25,000 nt of DNA from Mesostigma viride. Lineage: Eukaryota > Streptophyta > Mesostigmatophyceae > Mesostigmatales > Mesostigmataceae. The notes under the pieces were generated by a model. It saw only the letters and a program-made list of their open reading frames with translations, was not told where the DNA came from and searched no databases. This document shows positions 1 through 7,964 of the stretch, piece by piece; position 1 is the first letter of the stretch; each line of letters opens with the position of its first letter. A program made the position numbers and the translations under genes. Location: positions 1 through 25,000 of the forward strand of contig RPFO01002234.1 in the NCBI GenBank assembly GCA_009746045.1, given 5' to 3'.

Positions 1-819
1 TCTGGTTTGTGGCTGGACGGTCCTGTCAAGGGCCATATACTTCAAAACGCTCCCGATCTTCCTCGCCTCTATTCCCATCGCCTTCTGAGGGCTTATGCGG
101 AAGGAGAGCTGAAGAGCCCAATCCGAGTAGACAGTTATAGGAGCGTCGTCCTCGTCGAGCAGTCGGATCGTGATGTTGCTGGGAGAGTCCTTGAGATGCT
201 GCCACAAAGGGGTCGCTGCCTGCCAAACAATGGGTTCTAAGAACTGCGACATGTTGGGACAGACGGCCAAAAGGCCTCCATATCCCGTGCCTGTCGACGA
301 TGATATCACGTTTCCTCGAACGATGTCGCTGTATACATACACCATTCTCAGTCTCCCATTCGTTGCTGGCCGGTTGCTAGCGAGGACGCCTGTGAAAGGA
401 TATGATCCTTCCATGAGCCCCAACACCCGGCCCGTGGGCTCATCCACCGCGACAGAGAACTCGGTGGCATTTGTCACGGTAAACAGACTAGTCGCCCTGT
501 TGTACGTGACCGAGAACCCAGGATCTACCGCCTTCAAAGCTTCCTCTATGTTTTTTCGGTTTTCGATAGTCGTGTACGAGCCGAGCGGCAAGGTCACCTT
601 CGTAGGGGACTCGCTGCCAGACAAACGGACAGTGAAGTATCGGTTTCCTTCGCTGATGTGAGTCTGTTCAAACGGGATGGTCATGAGGGTAAGCCCGACG
701 TCGTGATAATCGTCAAGGAGTCCCGCCGGGATGTCCCATACCGGATCCACTAGCGTCCCGCGAGTTCGGTTCTCCGTGCGAAGAGTGAGTGTCAGCGTTT
801 CCTGGATGAACTCCTTCAT
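1..819 (-). CDS. Partial virion-type protein, runs off left edge
   Basis: This minus-strand frame has no stop from position 819 to the window edge, giving 273 codons with the C-terminus outside the window. The first in-frame ATG is at 819-817; a later one is at 684-682. The product is rich in beta-strand-like segments. It has a motif of the form LPLGSY followed by a helical NIEEALK stretch, then FSVTYN, FTVTN and a later IRLLDEDDAP segment. I recall that layout from small uncharacterised virion or penton-like proteins of polinton-type viruses, but from memory only. Its 5' end overlaps the small gene at 713-1057, and it lies last in a tightly packed minus-strand block. Family not assigned; it is a coding frame with high likelihood and a structural protein with moderate likelihood. 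Confidence 0.65.
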   Translation of the reverse strand, partial: MKEFIQETLTLTLRTENRTRGTLVDPVWDIPAGLLDDYHDVGLTLMTIPFEQTHISEGNRYFTVRLSGSESPTKVTLPLGSYTTIENRKNIEEALKAVDPGFSVTYNRATSLFTVTNATEFSVAVDEPTGRVLGLMEGSYPFTGVLASNRPATNGRLRMVYVYSDIVRGNVISSSTGTGYGGLLAVCPNMSQFLEPIVWQAATPLWQHLKDSPSNITIRLLDEDDAPITVYSDWALQLSFRISPQKAMGIEARKIGSVLKYMALDRTVQPQTR

Positions 820-1057
820 CGGCCACTTCTTCTGACAATAGCTCAGAAGTAATTTCGTTTGTCCCAAAAACCTTGACGACGCCTTCCTCAATTTTCGCCG
901 ATGCCCTTTTCATGGCGCGCCTTGTCTTCCCTGTGAGTGGCTTCTTCTTACAGTAGAGCATGGCTGCCTCAATGAACTCTCGTGGGACATTTGGATGGAG
1001 GGTCATCCATTGAGAGATCTCGAGCATCTCGGCGTCAGTGAACAGCGGGCTGCTCAT
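713..1057 (-). CDS. Small basic protein of the virion block, function unknown
   Basis: An ATG-started frame of 114 residues begins 2 bp after the stop of the upstream zinc-finger gene, as in compact viral gene blocks. The first 80 or so residues look like a real protein: an acidic helical start (residues 5-20), then a Lys/Arg-rich segment around residues 38-55. The last 30 residues are Gly/Ser/His/Pro-rich and look like out-of-frame reading. Over the same DNA (713-819 and a little upstream) the neighbouring frame of the gene at 1-819 looks coding. So the C-terminal third is doubtful: either the genes overlap, or they were one gene and a frame slip near 800-860 separated them. No family recognised. 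Confidence 0.5.
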   Translation of the reverse strand: MSSPLFTDAEMLEISQWMTLHPNVPREFIEAAMLYCKKKPLTGKTRRAMKRASAKIEEGVVKVFGTNEITSELLSEEVADEGVHPGNADTHSSHGEPNSRDASGSGMGHPGGTP

Positions 1058-1059
1058 GT

Positions 1060-1563
1060 TTACTCTTCTGTGAGATTTTTTTCAGCGCCTTCTTTTGGAA
1101 TTCCCACGACCGTGTTGTGGACCCTCCTGAGATGCAGCAGGAGGTTTTTTTCGTTTGCGAACGTGCTCTTACACCCGGGTTGTGGGCATTTCCACCTCGC
1201 GCCTCCCACCTGGACTCGTTTCCCGACAGGTACACCCGCAGGCTCCGGGGGTGCCGCCACTGCTTCATCGACGACAACCGGTTCGGGAGCCGGCGCGACA
1301 GGGGCCGGTTGGGCATACGCGGACAATGGGGGGTACGCGACCGGTCTAGAGTTCGCCATCACTGACGCCATGAGAAGGGCATCCTTGAACCCTCGCGCCT
1401 CTGCGACCTTCCCTTTGTTCACCGCTCTTCGGACCGGCGCGCTGTGGATGACAATGGTGTTGGTCGATGAAGCGGTCACCTGCGACTGGGGTGCGACCTT
1501 ACGCTTCGGTTTTCCCCTTTTACTTGAAGGACGGCGCCGTGCTGATTTCTGACGCCTTGCCAT
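1060..1563 (-). CDS. C2H2 zinc-finger protein
   Basis: A 167-residue ATG-started ORF. The N-terminal 25 residues are strongly basic (many Arg, Lys, Ser), suggesting nucleic-acid binding or nuclear localisation. A Pro/Ala/Val-rich linker spans about residues 75-115. One classical C2H2 zinc finger lies at residues 126-149 with spacing C-X4-C-X12-H-X4-H. Single-finger proteins of this size occur in polinton-like and other eukaryotic DNA viruses, but their roles are mostly unknown. It sits between the broken structural gene (ends 1586) and the small ORF starting at 1057, all on the same strand with gaps of 22 and 2 bp, so co-expression is likely. It may be a viral transcription factor or DNA-associated virion protein; that is inference. 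Confidence 0.75.
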   Translation of the reverse strand: MARRQKSARRRPSSKRGKPKRKVAPQSQVTASSTNTIVIHSAPVRRAVNKGKVAEARGFKDALLMASVMANSRPVAYPPLSAYAQPAPVAPAPEPVVVDEAVAAPPEPAGVPVGKRVQVGGARWKCPQPGCKSTFANEKNLLLHLRRVHNTVVGIPKEGAEKNLTEE

Positions 1564-1585
1564 TTCTGCATATAATCATAGATTT

Positions 1586-2830
1586 TTATAACGTCCAAGT
1601 GAGGGTCTTGTTAGTCGACACGGCCATTTTTCCAGCGCGCGACTTGCAAAACGCGGTAGACAACGCTATGTTTGTTGACGTGTCAGTGGTGATGCGAGGA
1701 ATCCGCAATGCGATTTCAAACACCCCGTCATCCTCCTCGTATCCTGAAACAACATTCCAGTTGCTGCCAATTATAACGTTTACCGGCCAGACGGACAGGC
1801 CGCTAGCCGTTAAGCGATATGGGTTTGATATGTCGAGAATCGTTGGTGGGTTGTTATCAAATGTTAACCTGACAAGGATATTGGTCAACGCGGTCGGAAG
1901 AGTTAGTTCCGATTGCGTGGCCGGGTCGTGGAAAGACATCACAGCCACGGGGGCGCCATGCCAAAATTGCGGAAGCGGGTAGTCGTATATGGGCTGCCTC
2001 AAACCGACCCAGAGTCTGCTTCCAAAATCGTGTGCGATATACGCCTAGTTTCTCGGACATCTTCATACAGGGCCACGTCCATCCCGTGATTGCCGCCAAT
2101 TGACGACAGGCTTGAACCATAATAGTAGCTTAGGCTAGAAGCAAATAAAAGCGGGCTCGGGCCAGATACTGTTGGATCTAATACCTGGAACGTCACGGTC
2201 GCCAAATGGATCATACCAGTAACTGGAGGATCAACCAGTGAAATATGATCACAGGTTATGTCAACGTACGACGAGGATTTTGAAATTGTGGTTGTAGAAA
2301 AACCGCCAGTCCACGCTTCTCCAACGACTACGTTGATAAGCAACGGATCATTGCTCAACTTGGTGTTTGAAAATCCAAGTCTTACATAAAACTTCCTCAC
2401 CGACTGACGAGCTGGTAGAATCCCATATATTTTGGCAGTATATTGGTTCATTTGCACGCCGTATTGAACATCTGGACACGTACGTATGACACTCTCATTT
2501 GTGAGTGTTAGCTCCTTGAACCAAGTATCCGCCACACCCGGTACGGGTTTTGTGACGCTATATTTGCCAAAAATGCTACAATTCCTCGACGAGGTGGACC
2601 TGTGACGCAGCTCCAACACGTCTCCAACGGCCGTGTACGCTCCGGAAGGATTGTTGGTTTTTAGGAGTCGAACTCTATGTCTTGTAGGTCATCTTTGATT
2701 GGCCAGACATACGCGCCGTGGTACTCTCCGCTCAAGTGGAAAATTGGTCGGAGGGGCATCGGAATGTACGGGTCAATAATGTCTGTAGGGTGGCTGTAAA
2801 TATACCGGACGAGTTTGAGATTTTAGTCAT
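1586..2830 (-). pseudogene. Frame-broken virion structural gene
   Basis: Protein-like sequence continues on the minus strand through three reading frames in turn: about 2825-2661, about 2688-1999 and about 2046-1586. Each segment ends at a stop just after the next becomes coding-like, and neither lower segment has a plausible ATG of its own; they would need GTG or TTG. The only nearby upstream ATG is at 2830-2828, in yet another frame. The combined region is about 415 codons, rich in Val/Thr/Ser and aromatic residues with beta-strand patterning, as in jelly-roll capsid or minor capsid proteins. No diagnostic capsid motif was recognised. Its place beside the 670-residue gene and the packaging ATPase favours a structural role. 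The slips near 2660 and 2040 could be real decay or assembly indels. Confidence 0.55.
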
Positions 2831-2868
2831 TCACTCAGTTTTTGAGGAGTTGTTTTGATATATAACGC

Positions 2869-4881
2869 TCACTTCCCATCCGATTTTCTTCGAAATGCCA
2901 CCCAGTAGCTGTTTTGTTGTCTCCATGATGAGTTTAACGTGTATCGAACCTTCGACTTCAGATTGTCAAACAGGTCGAGTGCATAGTCACTATGGTGCAG
3001 ATTGATACCCAGCATACCCCAATGCGTCGTAGCCGCATTTCTCCAATTCTGATGGGCATCTGTCGTGGCCGGGTGATATTTATTCGTCAAAGACATAGTA
3101 TTTTCTGCAAACGAGACGAAAGCATCGTTGCTGCCCAAATATAGCCGAAAACACAATAGAAATGGGCCGTCGATGAGCTGCTCTGAAAAAACAACACATT
3201 TGCTTGGTGCCGGAGTGGCTGTTTTTACAAAAAAGAATTTTTCGGGAGACCCTTCAAAGTAGTATTTCGAAGCTTCTGCTTGCAGCGTGGTCACGGAGTG
3301 GCGCGAGAATGATTCTAGAGAATGGAGCGTCGTAGCGGGGCCGTCTATCTCCACGGTCTCTCCTGACAGGTTTGGCGAGTCCTTTACGGTTACGATCCTG
3401 TATCTGAGTTCTACATCATCGCCTTCGGATGGATTTTGAAACGTCGTTGTCTTCAACGTCCCATCCAAGGCCCCTTGAGATACTCCGTTCGCCAACAGAT
3501 GAAAACCGGTGAGAGGAGGCAACGACTTTCCCCACCCCACATCATGGTCTGCGTAGACGCCGTTGATCGCGATTTTTACAGGATTTAGATATGAAATATA
3601 GGAACTTGGTGTCCGGATGCCGGAGTGCAGTTGGCTCATTTTTGAAACGCATACCATCACCCCTCCTTTGTGGGTGGTGTAGGAGGTGAGGGTCGAGTCG
3701 TTGTAGACGTCTATCTCGTAGTTCATATACTTGTTACTATCTGCCGCGACTGGCGCGGTGATTACGGCGTCTTCCCCGCGCAGTCCCCCGTTTTGCGAGA
3801 GGGAGACTCCGCCGATGGTCGGAGTGGTCGGCGTGAGCTGGGTGGAATTCATGTACCACCTGATGGGGAGTTTGCGTTGGTATGCGAAGGGGGTCGTCAT
3901 CTTTATGCCCTGTTTGAGGGTCGTTCCCTCTACGACCTCCCAATTAGCGGTGGTTGGATTGGTGCTCCAGTAGAGTGCGTTCACAGGGTCAATCGGACCC
4001 ATTCGCCAGTCCGTCAGTGGCGAGTATGTACGCGTGATGGTGAAGGATCTCCCAGTTAGTGGAAGGCGTCGGTTGTCGTCGCGAATCGTGGCGAAAGACA
4101 ACAACTCCACGCGGAGAGGGAGGCCGTTAAATCGAGATCCGCCGAGACCATAGAAAGAGTCGGAAAAGTATGGATATCCTACCTCTCCGTCCACAACGCT
4201 CTCCCCCGTGCGCGCCTGGGTCGTGTGGTAGTCGCGATAGGTAAACTTACAGATTCCACTCGCGTCGCCATTCGTAACGTTGTAGGGCAGCTGGACTCGC
4301 ACATCCTGGTCATTGATGACGTTGAACGCGTTTTGGTGCGACACGGTCGTCCCGTCTTCGAGATGGAGGACGAAATCCCCGTTCAAGTTAGCTATCGACG
4401 TTTTGCCTACCCCGTGTTGGTCAAAAAGGTAGTCCAATTGCGCGCGGGTCAGGACTCTGCCACCAGGGTCTAGCAACGTATCAGGGCTAAAGTCGAAGAC
4501 GTGGTACTGGGTTGCTCCCACTTTCGCCGTAAGGTAAGGTTCATTTAGAGTGAGATCGTCGACTAAAGTAGTCCCTGATTTAAAATAGGAATACCCATTC
4601 ACGACGAGACTGTAAGCAAGTTCCGATGGGTCGCTTGCGGTCTCGTCGTCGTAATTGTCTCCGAGTCGCACATTTGTCGGCTGGCTCGGGTAGAAAATTT
4701 TGAATCCGTCGACAACGAGTGACTCATCGAATGGATGTGAAGTGCCAAGAAGTAACGTAACGCTAGCTTGAAGCCCATCTATGTCTGTTTCGATGTTAGA
4801 AACACGCTCCTCCATTTCAGGGTCGAGCGTTAACCCGGTGGCGAGATTGGTCGGTCTGCTCAATGTTGTTAGAACGACCAT
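2869..4881 (-). CDS. 670-residue virion-type protein, possible fibre or capsid protein
   Basis: This is the largest intact ORF of the minus-strand block. It starts at an ATG 24 bp from the divergent gene at 4906 and ends at a clear stop. Residues 21-43 form a short acidic heptad-like helix that could trimerise. The rest is long, beta-rich and Thr/Ser/Asn/Gly-rich with few Cys, no membrane segment and no signal peptide. The C-terminal tail is basic and aromatic. This pattern suits a virion surface, fibre or capsid protein, and the position beside the packaging ATPase in a PLV-like block supports that. I recognise no named domain, so the product is an orphan; a divergent double-jelly-roll major capsid protein cannot be excluded. 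It is undamaged although the adjacent structural gene is frame-broken. Confidence 0.7.
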   Translation of the reverse strand: MVVLTTLSRPTNLATGLTLDPEMEERVSNIETDIDGLQASVTLLLGTSHPFDESLVVDGFKIFYPSQPTNVRLGDNYDDETASDPSELAYSLVVNGYSYFKSGTTLVDDLTLNEPYLTAKVGATQYHVFDFSPDTLLDPGGRVLTRAQLDYLFDQHGVGKTSIANLNGDFVLHLEDGTTVSHQNAFNVINDQDVRVQLPYNVTNGDASGICKFTYRDYHTTQARTGESVVDGEVGYPYFSDSFYGLGGSRFNGLPLRVELLSFATIRDDNRRLPLTGRSFTITRTYSPLTDWRMGPIDPVNALYWSTNPTTANWEVVEGTTLKQGIKMTTPFAYQRKLPIRWYMNSTQLTPTTPTIGGVSLSQNGGLRGEDAVITAPVAADSNKYMNYEIDVYNDSTLTSYTTHKGGVMVCVSKMSQLHSGIRTPSSYISYLNPVKIAINGVYADHDVGWGKSLPPLTGFHLLANGVSQGALDGTLKTTTFQNPSEGDDVELRYRIVTVKDSPNLSGETVEIDGPATTLHSLESFSRHSVTTLQAEASKYYFEGSPEKFFFVKTATPAPSKCVVFSEQLIDGPFLLCFRLYLGSNDAFVSFAENTMSLTNKYHPATTDAHQNWRNAATTHWGMLGINLHHSDYALDLFDNLKSKVRYTLNSSWRQQNSYWVAFRRKSDGK

Positions 4882-4905
4882 TTATTATCTACCTAGAATA
4901 TAAAC
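4882..4905. promoter_or_regulatory. 24-bp divergent intergenic promoter region
   Basis: Only 24 bp separate the start codons of the minus-strand gene (4881) and plus-strand gene (4906). AT-rich boxes occur for both directions: AATATAAA at 4897-4904 on the plus strand, immediately before the ATG, and ATAATAAA read on the minus strand at 4888-4881. Transcription of both arms probably starts at or within this gap or the neighbouring coding ends. No experimental support is visible. Confidence 0.4.
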
Positions 4906-5433
4906 ATGGCCTCTGAGGCTTCAGAGACCCCAACGAGCTACCAAGACGAAACCTTCGCCGAGACGCGGGAAGAGCAGGTTGACCTGGTCAAGACAATTCG
5001 AAAGGGACAACCGCTGAATGATGAACAGAAAAAAGCCCTTCGCGACAAAATGAGGGTTTACCAGCAACGCGCAAAAGCCGAGAGGGAGAAGAGACGAAAC
5101 GAGGAAAAGGAGGCAGAGATAACGAAACGAAAGGTCCTTGCAAAGGAATTGGAGATTCAGCGGCAAAGGCTAGTCGAACTCGAGCTGCAAGAAGCCCGCA
5201 ACAAATCGCGGATTGAACGCCTTCTCGCTGAAGATTCAGTCGCCTCAACCCCCGCCGACACGCCAAAACCAAGACGGGGTCGAAAGCCCAAGGAGACAGA
5301 GCCGGACTCTCCGCCACCCCCGATCAAGACCCGACAGCTCCCACCTCCACCACCGCCACCTGTCGCGATGACGCCATACGAGATGCGCATGGCCGCCATC
5401 CGCGCGTCTCTCCTTGCTAGTCTGGACGATTAA
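4906..5433 (+). CDS. Coiled-coil, AT-hook-like, proline-rich protein
   Basis: A 175-residue ORF with an ATG directly after an AT-rich box. Residues 1-20 are Ser/Thr/Glu-rich. Residues about 38-107 are highly charged Glu/Lys/Arg helix typical of a long coiled coil. An AT-hook-like PRRGRKPK lies at residues 122-129, followed by a polyproline run (about 136-152) and a short C-terminal helix. It looks like a DNA-associated or scaffold protein. It is 12 bp upstream of the packaging ATPase on the same strand, and the pair may be co-expressed. No family match is recognised, so the function is unknown; a role in genome condensation or capsid assembly is an inference from composition and context. Confidence 0.7.
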   Translation: MASEASETPTSYQDETFAETREEQVDLVKTIRKGQPLNDEQKKALRDKMRVYQQRAKAEREKRRNEEKEAEITKRKVLAKELEIQRQRLVELELQEARNKSRIERLLAEDSVASTPADTPKPRRGRKPKETEPDSPPPPIKTRQLPPPPPPPVAMTPYEMRMAAIRASLLASLDD

Positions 5434-5445
5434 AATGTCTTCAGA

Positions 5446-6330
5446 ATGATAATGGCTATCATCGAAGAGCGACGAATTCATTCACTTGAGAACAAAGACA
5501 TCAAGCAACGATACGCCCCACAGCGTCCTGCTCCACCGAATATGCCGAGTCTTCATTTCATCGCAAACTTCTGCGGAGCTCGACGGTCTGGGAAAACTAC
5601 ATCGGCAGTCAACATGGCGAAGGCTTACTTTGCTAAAAACTCATTCGACAAGCTGTACCTCATTTCAGGGAGTGCCCACACGGAGCCAAAATACAATGAG
5701 CTCCCGGAACCAGCTATGACGATGGAAGTCTACTCTAACCTGGCATTCGATGGGATGATAGATCATATAAAGTCTGACCTCCACGAATACGAGAGGTACA
5801 AGGACGATCTCAAGGTCTGGGAAACGTTCAAACGCGAATACGTGGATGGGAAAAAAAACGCAGAACTCATGGACCTCTCCATGTACCTACGCCTTGATGC
5901 AATGAACTGGGATAAACCTGCGACAAGGTTCGAGCACGGTCCTCCTTCGTCGCTCATTCTGATAGACGACATGCAAGGCAGTGCCCTCTATCAGAGCTCT
6001 AGCAAAAACGCTGTTGCGGCTTTCGCGTTCAAACACAGACACTTCCTCACGAGCATGATTTTCCTGACACAGGCGTACACAAGCGGTGGCGTACCACGAG
6101 CAGTGCGAGCGAATATATCGTTTCTTGCGCTGTTCAGAACGAAGGACCATCGAGCCGCGCGACAGATCGCGGAAGAGAGCGCGGGGGCTGTGGCGCCGGA
6201 CGAGTTTCTCGCGCTATGGGACCACGCCGTCAAGGACGATCCTCACGACTTCTTCGCTGTCGACTTCGACCAGCGCGACCCGAAAAAAATGTTTCGTCGA
6301 AACTTCAATACATTTCTCTCGATAAAATAA
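5446..6330 (+). CDS. Genome-packaging ATPase, A32/FtsK-HerA type
   Basis: This 294-residue ORF encodes a P-loop ATPase of the FtsK/HerA superfamily, the packaging motor of polinton-like viruses, virophages and NCLDVs (vaccinia A32-like). It would pump viral DNA into preformed capsids. The Walker A motif GARRSGKT is at residues 44-51, preceded by a hydrophobic strand. Walker B is a hydrophobic strand ending in D174-D175. A conserved glutamine segment follows (FLTQ, Q209), with a downstream arginine (RANISF) resembling sensor/arginine-finger elements. Length matches the family. ATG codons at 5446 and 5452 are both possible starts. The frame is intact. It is the most reliable viral hallmark gene in the window and anchors the interpretation as a PLV-type provirus. 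Confidence 0.9.
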   Translation: MIMAIIEERRIHSLENKDIKQRYAPQRPAPPNMPSLHFIANFCGARRSGKTTSAVNMAKAYFAKNSFDKLYLISGSAHTEPKYNELPEPAMTMEVYSNLAFDGMIDHIKSDLHEYERYKDDLKVWETFKREYVDGKKNAELMDLSMYLRLDAMNWDKPATRFEHGPPSSLILIDDMQGSALYQSSSKNAVAAFAFKHRHFLTSMIFLTQAYTSGGVPRAVRANISFLALFRTKDHRAARQIAEESAGAVAPDEFLALWDHAVKDDPHDFFAVDFDQRDPKKMFRRNFNTFLSIK

Positions 6331-6352
6331 TTTTCTCTGAACATGATATACT
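6331..6352 (+). promoter_or_regulatory. Putative viral promoter motif, copy 1
   Basis: A T-rich stretch is followed by TCTGAACAT (6336-6344), two bases, then TATAC (6347-6351), ending 1 bp before the ATG at 6353. The same bipartite arrangement occurs upstream of the primase-helicase gene (TCTGAACAT at 8107-8115, TATAC at 8120-8124). Two occurrences placed just before viral genes suggest a shared promoter or initiator element. Confidence 0.45.
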
Positions 6353-6847
6353 ATGGATATTCCGTCCATCAAACGATACGCAGGCGCCGAGAAGGAGTAC
6401 GTGTTGGACACCCAAGCACTCCTCCGATATTGTTCGGGTTCTCGACTGGGGCAGAAAACTCTAGAACGTGTCGTCAGGATCCTTCAAGAAGCAGGCCACC
6501 ACGACACGATTCCGTCCACCTGTCACGACATGAGCCCCGAAATCCGATTGGCCATCCTCGCCTTGGTGGGCGATCGCAGGCGTCCACGTGGGCGCTCACC
6601 CTCCAAAACGGAAAAACGACACGAACCGAAACGGCCTCGAGGGCGCCCAAGGATCCACCCCGTAGGGTATAAAAAGCCTCGAGCCAAAAAATTGTCTCAT
6701 GTTCAGTCATCAGATGACGGTGACCGTAGAGGAGCGTCGCGAGCAATGGCGACGGGCCCAGGCGAAGAGGCGAGCAATCGCCCGCGACCAGACGAACTGC
6801 ATCTCGGCGAAAAGCAAGGTCAAGAAGGGCGTCTGGAATCCCAGTGA
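6353..6847 (+). CDS. AT-hook protein, function unknown
   Basis: The ATG lies immediately after a T-rich/TATAC promoter-like motif. The 164-residue product has a compact helical N-terminal part (residues 1-75) and a basic C-terminal part with a classical AT-hook core, RPRGRPR, at residues 94-100. This indicates minor-groove DNA binding. The last 50 residues overlap the start of the recombinase gene in another frame (6699-6847), and a TATA-like box for that gene lies inside this ORF at 6668. The overlapping tail is low in complexity and may not be authentic: the gene could end earlier after a frame slip, or the overlap may be real. Possible roles are regulation of the recombinase or DNA architecture; these are inferences. 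Confidence 0.55.
   Translation: MDIPSIKRYAGAEKEYVLDTQALLRYCSGSRLGQKTLERVVRILQEAGHHDTIPSTCHDMSPEIRLAILALVGDRRRPRGRSPSKTEKRHEPKRPRGRPRIHPVGYKKPRAKKLSHVQSSDDGDRRGASRAMATGPGEEASNRPRPDELHLGEKQGQEGRLESQ
6668..6675 (+). promoter_or_regulatory. TATA-like box before recombinase gene
   Basis: TATAAAAA at 6668-6675 lies 24 bp upstream of the recombinase ATG at 6699 (39 bp before the second in-frame ATG at 6714). It lies inside the preceding AT-hook ORF, suggesting the recombinase has its own promoter. Confidence 0.4.
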
Positions 6848-7964
6848 TCGATGGATCGCAAATAACCCCGAGTGTGCGGAAAAAATCGGCTTGCAGGCGA
6901 CCTCTCCACCCTCGCCGGAGCCACCGCACCACGAGGAATCGCCTGCGCGAGCTGGAGGAGGGCGGTACTGGACCTTCGACGAGGCCGTCGCCGCAGCGGA
7001 AGCGCGACCAGAGCAGCACGAGCGTGGCAGGCCATCGAAGGAGCGCGGGGCGACTCGCAAGACCGCTTTGGGATACATTGGCAGGATGCGGGTCCTGCTC
7101 GACAAACTGGGGTGCTCGCAGTACGAGTCCGTTGATTGCCTTGCCGACACAGCTCGTGTTCTTCGCGTGGTGCACGAGACATCAGAACCCAAGCGCAAGA
7201 CCCAGCACTCGAAGGACGACGCCTGGAGGGAGAATGAGAAGCAGCTCCTCGGGGTCATCAACGGCGTGAACCGAATGATGCCGCCCGAGAAGAGGCTCCC
7301 AAGTCACGTTACGGACGCGTACACTGCTCGCGTCAGGGAGCTGAAGGTTGGTGACCTGGACAGACGGTTTGACCGTGCCGAGAACAAGCCGCTGAGGTAC
7401 ACGTACGAACAGCTCCAGAAGATCGCCAAAGCAGAGTACGAAGCCGATCCCACGTCCGACGCCGCGCTCATGGGCTTGATCTATCTCTCGGGTGAAGATC
7501 TACCACCGACGCGTTACAATCACGACCAGATGCGCATCGTCGACTCGGTCGCTGAGCTAGGACCGCACGAGAACGGCTACATCCCGAGCGAGAGGAGATT
7601 CTACATCCAGAATTTCAAAACGCAGCACAGCATGCCAGTTTATGACGTCGTCATCCCGAAGAAGTACGGAAAGCTCATCAAAGCGTTGGATGCCCGTGCT
7701 AAGGCTGGACAGAAATTCCTTTTCGAATCAGAGCCTGGCATTCCGATCAAACACGAGCTCTACAGCGCCCGTTACAACCGGATTTACGGAGGCATCGACG
7801 CCACGCGACAAGCATACATCACTCGTTTCCTGAAGGGCGCTTCATTTAAGAAACGTAAATGGGCTGGCGACATGATGGGCCATGACGTACTGACAGGAGC
7901 CGTTTACGAGAGGCAGGGTGGCGAGACTGGCGGACGTCGGCTGAGGCCGAGGAAAAGTAGATAG
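6699..7964 (+). CDS. Tyrosine recombinase (integrase)
   Basis: A 421-residue phage-integrase-like tyrosine recombinase. These enzymes cut and rejoin DNA through a 3'-phosphotyrosine and integrate or excise the element. Residues 1-130 are basic and partly disordered. A SAM-like helical DNA-binding domain covers about 130-235 and the catalytic domain about 245-410. Candidate catalytic residues are R272 (PTRYN), R370 (ATRQAY), H395 (MMGHDV) and nucleophile Y403 (GAVYER). The second box lacks the usual first histidine (D367 is in that place); the histidine before Tyr is present. Many PLVs carry a Tyr recombinase instead of an rve integrase. The tail is Arg-rich. The frame is intact, so the enzyme may be active. 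The start could also be the Met at 6714. Confidence 0.85.
   Translation: MFSHQMTVTVEERREQWRRAQAKRRAIARDQTNCISAKSKVKKGVWNPSDRWIANNPECAEKIGLQATSPPSPEPPHHEESPARAGGGRYWTFDEAVAAAEARPEQHERGRPSKERGATRKTALGYIGRMRVLLDKLGCSQYESVDCLADTARVLRVVHETSEPKRKTQHSKDDAWRENEKQLLGVINGVNRMMPPEKRLPSHVTDAYTARVRELKVGDLDRRFDRAENKPLRYTYEQLQKIAKAEYEADPTSDAALMGLIYLSGEDLPPTRYNHDQMRIVDSVAELGPHENGYIPSERRFYIQNFKTQHSMPVYDVVIPKKYGKLIKALDARAKAGQKFLFESEPGIPIKHELYSARYNRIYGGIDATRQAYITRFLKGASFKKRKWAGDMMGHDVLTGAVYERQGGETGGRRLRPRKSR

Noticed and set aside
2000-2060. Programmed ribosomal frameshift in the structural gene
   Set aside because: No clear heptanucleotide slippery site was seen at the switch, and a second switch and other frame-broken genes nearby make decay or assembly indels more likely.
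3670-4059. 129-codon plus-strand ORF inside the 670-residue gene
   Set aside because: An antisense shadow of the intact minus-strand gene, with no independent support.
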